This document shows positions 34,379 through 38,671 of a stretch of 38,671 nt of DNA, piece after piece. The translations under genes and the position numbers were made by a program. How positions within the stretch are numbered: the first letter of the stretch is position 1; every line of letters starts with the position of its first letter. The DNA is taken from the NCBI GenBank assembly GCA_014879545.1, contig JACSRV010000090.1:1-38671 (forward strand), given 5' to 3'. A model generated the notes under the pieces. It was not told the origin of the DNA, made no database searches, and saw only the letters and a program-made list of their open reading frames with translations. This DNA is from Chitinophagaceae bacterium (GTDB taxonomy: Bacteria; Bacteroidota; Bacteroidia; Chitinophagales; Chitinophagaceae).

Positions 34379-35173
34379 ATGGATATCACACTCCGCAATG
34401 CCGACTATCTCGACATCATTTTCCACAACCGCAACAAGGCCTATGGCGGCTACGAGCTGCGCCGCAACTATGGCAGCAGGGTAGGCAGGTCACTCACCAT
34501 TCTCTTCAGTGTGTTGCTGGCGCTTGTCCTTTTCTCATTCACCCGCAAGGCACACGAGGTGCGCGAGGTGATCTTCGACGGTCATACGGTAGACCCTACG
34601 TGGATAGAACCACCCGTGCAGCCCATAGTACCACCCGTGGTAAAACCACCGCAGCCCGAGGCCCCCATTAAGATGAAGACCGACCTCTTCACCGAGCCCG
34701 ACATCACCACAGAAGAGATACCCGACGACAAACAGATGACCACTGTCGACCAACTGCACAACAGCAGGGTGGGCACCGGCTCCGATGGCGAGGACGGTAC
34801 CGACATTATGCCCGACAACACCACCGGCAAACCGGGTACTGTCATCCCTATAGATACAAAGCCCGAAGGCCCGCGCCGCTTTGTAGAGCAGATGCCGCAA
34901 TACAATGGCGATGTCAACGCCTACCTTGCTGCCAACGTTCATTACCCCGATGCTGCCCGCGAGGCCGGCATAGAAGGACCGGTGCAGATAGAGTTTGTGG
35001 TGGACGAGGAAGGCAATGTCACTCAGGCGCGTGTGGTGCGTGGCATCGGTGGTGGTTGCGATCAGGAGGCCCTGCGCGTGGTAGCCGGCATGCCCCGCTG
35101 GAAGCCCGGCCGCCAGAACGGCCTGCCCGTAAAGGTGTTCTTCAATGTGGTGGTCAAGTTCCGCCTTCAGTGA
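34379..35173 (+). CDS. tonB: energy transducer TonB
   Basis: A 264-residue TonB that couples the proton motive force to outer membrane receptors. The N-terminal cytosolic part (NADYLDIIFHNRNKAYGGYELRRNY) is the Bacteroidota type. One membrane helix follows (about 39-55), then a Pro-rich periplasmic span (IEPPVQPIVPPVVKPPQPEAP) and the C-terminal TonB fold (about 175-264) with YPDAAREAGIEGPVQIEFVVDEEGNV and MPRWKPGRQNGLPVKVFFNVVVKF. No exbB/exbD is seen beside it. It follows the strong terminator, so it has its own promoter, though none was clear. Confidence 0.94.
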   Translation: MDITLRNADYLDIIFHNRNKAYGGYELRRNYGSRVGRSLTILFSVLLALVLFSFTRKAHEVREVIFDGHTVDPTWIEPPVQPIVPPVVKPPQPEAPIKMKTDLFTEPDITTEEIPDDKQMTTVDQLHNSRVGTGSDGEDGTDIMPDNTTGKPGTVIPIDTKPEGPRRFVEQMPQYNGDVNAYLAANVHYPDAAREAGIEGPVQIEFVVDEEGNVTQARVVRGIGGGCDQEALRVVAGMPRWKPGRQNGLPVKVFFNVVVKFRLQ

Positions 35174-35188
35174 GTTTTTTGCCTCGTG

Positions 35189-35215
35189 TGCCGGCCCTGT
35201 GCCGGCATACTTGTT
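35189..35215 (+). terminator. possible terminator after tonB
   Basis: A 7-bp GC-rich stem (TGCCGGC 35189-35195 with GCCGGCA 35201-35207) and a 5-base loop are followed by a modest T-rich stretch. The tail is weaker than in the other terminators. Confidence 0.45.
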
Positions 35216-35241
35216 ATTGTTCATTTTCGTAAGTTTAGGGT

Positions 35242-36189
35242 ATGAAGTACCTGTTCATACTACTGCTGTTTGTTTCGGGCACGGCCATGGCGCAGAAAGA
35301 TAGCCTGCCCTACATCAAAGTGCTGGGCATAGCGCAGGACGGTGGCTACCCGCATGCAGGCTGTGCAAAGGCATGTTGCGAACAGGCATGGAAAGATGCC
35401 GGCAAGCGGAGGTTCGTCACCTCACTGGCCCTTGTCGATCCGGCAAGCAACAAGTGGTGGCTCTTCGAGGCCACGCCCGACATTACCGAACAGCTGCATT
35501 ACTTCCGCCAACTCACCGGTGGCCGGTACCGCTACCTGCCCGATGGCATCTTTATCACCCATGCCCACATAGGCCACTATGCCGGCCTCATGCAGCTGGG
35601 CCGCGAGGTCATGAACACCAAGGACATGCCCGTTTATGTGCTGCCCCGCATGAAAACCTACCTCGAGAACAACGGCCCATGGAGCCAGTTGGTAAGCCTC
35701 AACAACATCAGGCTCACAGCGCTGCAAGTTGCCGGCAAGGATATGAAGTCCGGCTTCATGGGGCAGACCCTGGCCGACGGTATTTTGGTCTCCGCCTTTC
35801 AGGTGCCGCACCGCGACGAGTTTTCCGAGACCGCCGGTTTCCACATCAGTCTGCGTAGCCGCCAATACCTGTTTATCCCCGATATCGATAAATGGGAGAA
35901 GTGGGACAACAGCATCATAGATATGGTGGCCGCTGTAGATGTGGCACTGCTCGATGCCACCTTCTTTGCCGATGGCGAACTACCCGGCCGCAGCATCAGC
36001 GAGGTGCCGCACCCCTTTGTCAGCGAGACCATGCGCCTCTTCTCCACTCACACCGCCCGCCCGGGCCTCGGTTCCCGCATTCACTTCATCCACTTCAACC
36101 ACACCAACCCCCTCCTCCGCGACCCCAAAACCCGCAAAGAAGTAACAAAGCAGGGTTTCCATCTGGCAGAGCAGGGAGAGGATCTGTGA
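35242..36189 (+). CDS. PqqB-like metallo-beta-lactamase-fold protein, exported
   Basis: A 315-residue protein with a signal peptide (KYLFILLLFVSGTAMAQ). The mature start IKVLGIAQDGGYPHAGCAKACC and the stretch WWLFEATPDITEQL match the PqqB branch of the metallo-beta-lactamase fold. The metal motif reads HAHIGH (107-112), with Gly111 where the standard HxHxDH has Asp. Further histidines (VPHRDE, HFNHTNP) and Asp in LLDATFF are kept, so one metal site is likely. PqqB belongs to PQQ cofactor synthesis, but no other pqq gene is in the window and this protein is exported, so a different hydrolase or oxygenase role is likely. Confidence 0.82.
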   Translation: MKYLFILLLFVSGTAMAQKDSLPYIKVLGIAQDGGYPHAGCAKACCEQAWKDAGKRRFVTSLALVDPASNKWWLFEATPDITEQLHYFRQLTGGRYRYLPDGIFITHAHIGHYAGLMQLGREVMNTKDMPVYVLPRMKTYLENNGPWSQLVSLNNIRLTALQVAGKDMKSGFMGQTLADGILVSAFQVPHRDEFSETAGFHISLRSRQYLFIPDIDKWEKWDNSIIDMVAAVDVALLDATFFADGELPGRSISEVPHPFVSETMRLFSTHTARPGLGSRIHFIHFNHTNPLLRDPKTRKEVTKQGFHLAEQGEDL

Positions 36190-36318
36190 ATTGGCGTTTG
36201 ATTCTTTAGTTTAAATGAGTGCTGATTCCCTTTCTTGGTTGCAAATTTGAAAAATTTCTCAGAGTGGGTTTTGTTTTATGCCCACACTGGAATATTGAAC
36301 CAACGTCATTTTCTTACG
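36190..36318. other. intergenic region with a weak hairpin
   Basis: No gene is seen. CAGAGTGGG and CCCACACTG (about 36258-36289) can form an 8-of-9 stem that might end the small minus-strand gene that stops at 36319. The U tract is poor. The stretch is AT-rich compared with the PqqB-like gene. Confidence 0.35.
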
Positions 36319-36663
36319 TTATTCAATGACAAATTTGATGCGGTAGCCATATTCCCCATGTCGTCCCCCCGCCCAACTAAAGAAGTAAAAACGAACCGGA
36401 TTTTTACAATTTGGACAGTGAAAGTCCAAAAATGAATTTGTTTCTGACTTTATGGTGTCGTTGACTAAAGCTTCAATTTGTGTTACAGCCGCGGCTTCGA
36501 GATTGGTGAAATTCGAAAAGCTGTGTTTTTGAAAATGTCTAAAGTTGAATGCAACGGTTTGACCGCAATTGCACTTGTACGCCGATTCAGGATATGTGTC
36601 CCAATCGTCCCAGCTATTAAAGTCAACCTTATTAAGAACGGATTCCGCAAGCCTGACATTCAT
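36319..36663 (-). CDS. small hypothetical protein with a zinc-ribbon-like cysteine pattern
   Basis: A 114-residue cytosolic protein I do not recognise. Cys31 and Cys33 (KCNCGQ) and the pair in HCPNCKNPV (about 82-85) could bind one zinc. The end FSWAGGRHGEYGYRIKFVIE is distinctive and the middle is helical. The start is the ATG at 36663. It is AT-rich, stands alone between a PqqB-like gene and repeat copy A, and may be accessory. I see nothing that fixes a function; transcriptional, immunity or structural roles are all possible. Confidence 0.6.
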   Translation of the reverse strand: MNVRLAESVLNKVDFNSWDDWDTYPESAYKCNCGQTVAFNFRHFQKHSFSNFTNLEAAAVTQIEALVNDTIKSETNSFLDFHCPNCKNPVRFYFFSWAGGRHGEYGYRIKFVIE

Positions 36664-36808
36664 AGGTTAAATTTACGGGTAAAAGCAGAAAAATGCACTT
36701 TCCGTCTCCGTTCTTCCTGATGTTAGCATAGCGCATCTGGAAGCACAATAGAGCTCCTTCTCTGAAGGCCTTCATCTTGATTCCGCTCAATACTGAATCC
36801 CGTCATAG
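36664..36808. other. intergenic region without recognised features
   Basis: Lies between the small zinc-ribbon gene and repeat copy A. Nothing coding is seen; a possible TAAATTTA at its start is too close to the ATG to be a normal -7 element. Confidence 0.4.
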
Positions 36809-36906
36809 GCCGGGTCTCCTTTTTCAGGGACCCGCCGACGATCAGTGTACTAAAGTTGAATTTACCTTCTGGTCGAAGTGTCTCAATTCGACCTTATTCC
36901 TGCAAG
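36809..36906 (+). repeat. 98-bp two-hairpin repeat, copy A
   Basis: Matches copy B with 6 differences in 98 aligned bases and no gap. The first hairpin is CGGGTC...GACCCG around CTTTTTC. The second is GGTCGAA-N9-TTCGACC. It lies 16 bases beyond the stop of the minus-strand astacin-like gene. Confidence 0.85.
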
Positions 36907-36922
36907 TGTCCTCTGATGGAGC

Positions 36923-37816
36923 CTATCGTGGGTAAACGATATTGATGCCCTGAATGTCGTAGGCGCTGAGGTATTGGTAACCAATAAGCTGGCCGGGAGG
37001 ATTGGTGATGATTGTAATTGCAGGCTCCCCGGTTGGACCGATTTTTCCATACGCCCTCCTGTGATAATGCATAATAGAACGGAAATCATATGGAGTCTCA
37101 TTCATCGATTCTTTTTCTTTCCGGAACTCTCTGCGGTAACCTAACTTAACGTTGCTATAATCAATGGTAATATAGTCATCCCTGTCAGACCGGTTGTGCT
37201 CATGCATAAAGCCCGCCGCGTGCAACACTTCGTGAATAATTATACCCTCTATCATCACGGTATCATCGCGAAGCCTAATGTATTGCCCACCCGGCCGTAG
37301 CCGCCGCCCCAGCATTGAAGTTCCCGCTACGTTAGTGTTCTTGCGCAACATGGGTTTAAAAACCACCCAATGTCGGTCGTCGTTTTCTTTAGGGCGCAAC
37401 TGCAGGTTGGTACTGGTACTGATACTGGTTGCCGCATCGGCAATCAATTGTTTCACATTGTCCGAAAGATCGTTGTCAATTACATAGGGGATAGTATTGT
37501 TGGCCCACAGATCAACTTTCTCGTCTCTGGTTGACAGATAATGCACCTGTTGGCGGTTTTGTGCACGTTTCGCCCGTAGCATTGCGTCGATCTTGCGACG
37601 ACCCTTGCCCGATATGTCGGTTATGATCTGTGATTCATCTATAATGATGTCGCCCTGATAAACGTATTCGCCGTATTCATTCACCTCCACAACTATCTTC
37701 TGCGCATCTTTAGCCAGCGGCAGCAATACCCATACTTCTTTATCTGCCGGTATTTGGGCTACTGCCGGTATCGTTGTGCTCAGGCATATAGCAAATGCCA
37801 AAAGTATTGTTCTCAT
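36923..37816 (-). CDS. astacin-like (M12A) metallopeptidase, exported
   Basis: A 297-residue secreted zinc peptidase. Signal peptide residues 1-20 (LLAFAICLSTTIPAVA). A propeptide-like region reaches to about 100, and the catalytic domain begins near WANNTIPYVID. The zinc signature is HEVLHAAGFMHEHNRSDRD: His195, Glu196, His199, His205 and the astacin-specific Glu206. The Met-turn is SIMHY (Met249, Tyr251). The two disulfide cysteines of many astacins are absent. It cleaves proteins outside the cell; targets are unknown. The stop is TAG. Copies of the 98-bp repeat lie on each side. Confidence 0.93.
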   Translation of the reverse strand: MRTILLAFAICLSTTIPAVAQIPADKEVWVLLPLAKDAQKIVVEVNEYGEYVYQGDIIIDESQIITDISGKGRRKIDAMLRAKRAQNRQQVHYLSTRDEKVDLWANNTIPYVIDNDLSDNVKQLIADAATSISTSTNLQLRPKENDDRHWVVFKPMLRKNTNVAGTSMLGRRLRPGGQYIRLRDDTVMIEGIIIHEVLHAAGFMHEHNRSDRDDYITIDYSNVKLGYRREFRKEKESMNETPYDFRSIMHYHRRAYGKIGPTGEPAITIITNPPGQLIGYQYLSAYDIQGINIVYPR

Positions 37817-37952
37817 ATCAATGGAGTTTGTATGTCAATTTTCAGGGATAATTCATGCCGCCCTCCTTGCCGGTGGGGGTTGATACCAAGATAATATTTT
37901 TATTGATATTGCAATAGTTGTGCTATGGCAATTTGTGGAGTGTTCCGTCTCC
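37817..37952. other. intergenic region upstream of the astacin-like gene
   Basis: 136 bases that must hold the promoter of the minus-strand peptidase gene. The AT-rich middle (37890-37920) contains TATTATCTTGG on the minus strand, which is only a partial -7 match. No other feature is seen. Confidence 0.4.
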
Positions 37953-38050
37953 GGCGGGTCTCCTTTTTCAGGGACCCGCCGACAATCAGGGTACAAAAGT
38001 TGAATTTACCTGCTGGTTGAAGTGTCTCAATTCGACCTTATTCCTGCAAG
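37953..38050 (+). repeat. 98-bp two-hairpin repeat, copy B
   Basis: About 94% identical to copy A, in the same orientation, 1046 bases beyond it. The first hairpin GGCGGGTC/GACCCGCC is perfect here. The second has a G-T pair in place of a G-C pair, which keeps the stem in plus-strand RNA. It supplies the last codons and stop (38038-38040) of the truncated minus-strand gene. Confidence 0.85.
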
Positions 38051-38652
38051 CGTGCGCTTGCGACATCGGTAGTTGACTGGGGGTGTTGTGCAGGGGTGTG
38101 TGAAGGAGGTGGGGTGATCTTTAGTTCTTTCCAGTTTTTTGAGGGTTTTGTATCATTTGCAGTGACGGGTTGCGCAGGAAATTTTATTTGGGTGCTTTTT
38201 TGTGAGGGCTGTAGATTATCAATGGGTGTGTGGGAAGTTGGCTGCATTTTACTTCCCAAAAACTGCGCACTTCTTCCCACCTGTGTGTCGGTGTGAGAAG
38301 GTTCGGGAGGGGTGTTCTGCGGTTCTGTGCCGGAAGTTTCTTCATTAGTAGTTGGTAGTGTTGGTTCGTTTGACGAGGGTTGCTCGTCGTAGGGGTGGGG
38401 GATGCCCCATTGTTTGTAGGCCTCGATAATGTCGGGGTCGCTGAAATACTGTTCCTGACGGTCGAGCTGTTGTTCGGTGTTGTCGACTTCGGGGACGGGG
38501 ATCCTGCCCAAGGAATTAAAAGTGTCGGGTTGGATGTGTTGGGTGTAAACGGATGCACGGGAGGAGATGAATTCATCGATATACGGATGTATGGAGTGTG
38601 CGAGTTCGGGGTCGCGTTTGGAGACCATTTCCATAAAGTAGCCGAAGAGTTC
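38038..38652 (-). CDS. unidentified protein, 5' truncated at contig end
   Basis: 204 codons remain, starting at 38652 directly inside the adapter boundary; the real start lies beyond the contig. The apparent ATG codons at 38667 and 38669 belong to adapter sequence and must not be used. The N-terminal part is helical and charged (ELFGYFMEMVSKRDPELAHSI, then DPDIIEAYKQWGIPHPYDEQ). The C-terminal 110 residues are Pro/Thr/Ser/Gln-rich and of low complexity. The last three residues and the stop come from repeat copy B, so the original C terminus may have been different. I do not recognise the family. Confidence 0.6.
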   Translation of the reverse strand, partial: ELFGYFMEMVSKRDPELAHSIHPYIDEFISSRASVYTQHIQPDTFNSLGRIPVPEVDNTEQQLDRQEQYFSDPDIIEAYKQWGIPHPYDEQPSSNEPTLPTTNEETSGTEPQNTPPEPSHTDTQVGRSAQFLGSKMQPTSHTPIDNLQPSQKSTQIKFPAQPVTANDTKPSKNWKELKITPPPSHTPAQHPQSTTDVASARLQE

Positions 38653-38671
38653 CTGTCTCTTATACACATCT
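38653..38671. other. Nextera transposase mosaic-end adapter (artefact)
   Basis: The last 19 bases are CTGTCTCTTATACACATCT, the reverse complement of the Tn5/Nextera mosaic end used in library preparation. It is not genomic. Read on the minus strand it creates the false N termini MYKRQ and MCIRDR. Confidence 0.97.

Noticed and set aside
36883-37101. 72-codon open frame on the minus strand
   Set aside because: It overlaps the astacin-like peptidase in another frame and has no independent support.
38038-38652. Conjugation or mobilisation protein
   Set aside because: Considered because of the charged helices and Pro-rich tail, but no relaxase, coupling or transfer motif could be found.
38184-38669. 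161-codon minus-strand frame starting MCIRDR
   Set aside because: The start comes from adapter and the frame runs through Pro/Thr-rich coding sequence of the neighbouring frame.

Overview
The window looks like chromosomal DNA of a Bacteroidota bacterium, most likely in or near the Chitinophagaceae. Supporting signs are the acpP-fabF-rnc order, type IX secretion (T9SS) C-terminal sorting domains, a Bacteroidota-type TonB, a BlaI/M56 regulator pair, lipoprotein signals and several promoters with the TAnnTTTG -7 element of this phylum. It is one end of a Nextera-derived contig: the last 19 bases (38653-38671) are the transposase mosaic-end adapter, not genome. No tRNA, rRNA, CRISPR array or transposase gene was seen.

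Layout. 1-2129: end of acpP, fabF and rnc on the plus strand. 2198-5604: two lipoproteins, a hemerythrin-like protein and an NlpC/P60 hydrolase. 5653-9260: a YfhO-type membrane protein converges on a U32-family (TrhP-like) protein whose stop overlaps the start of a small 4Fe-4S ferredoxin. 9391-12560: a lipase-like lipoprotein and a broken T9SS-exported repeat protein. 12680-18113: a minus-strand copper cluster, read as P1B ATPase CopA, HMA metallochaperone, DUF3347 protein, multicopper oxidase. 18249-20462: DinB-fold protein and a long RluA-family pseudouridine synthase. 20503-23045: an accessory-looking stretch in which three copies of a structured repeat bracket two unfamiliar, AT-richer genes. 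23045-28102: alpha/beta hydrolase, BlaI repressor, M56/BlaR1-like sensor with an in-frame amber codon, DUF2157-like membrane protein, truA. 28349-36189: a 1377-residue T9SS adhesin-like protein, an OmpA protein with thrombospondin type 3 repeats, TonB, and a PqqB-like metallo-beta-lactamase-fold protein. 36319-38652: small zinc-ribbon protein, astacin-like metallopeptidase and an unidentified truncated gene, with two copies of a second, 98-bp repeat.

How the genes work together. The copper cluster would pump Cu(I) out of the cytosol (CopA), shuttle it (HMA protein) and oxidise or bind it outside the inner membrane (multicopper oxidase, DUF3347). Two promoters in this cluster share a spaced motif, which suggests one copper regulator encoded elsewhere. 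The blaI promoter carries two perfect TACGAA-N4-TTCGTA palindromes over its -7 element and start region, consistent with autorepression relieved by the M56 protease. The adhesin and OmpA genes probably form a two-gene surface operon ended by a strong terminator.

The stretch 11349-14829 contains three apparent one-base losses in short A/T runs and one amber codon. Together with the amber codon in the M56 gene, these are either real decay or sequence error and should be settled from reads before any gene there is called dead.
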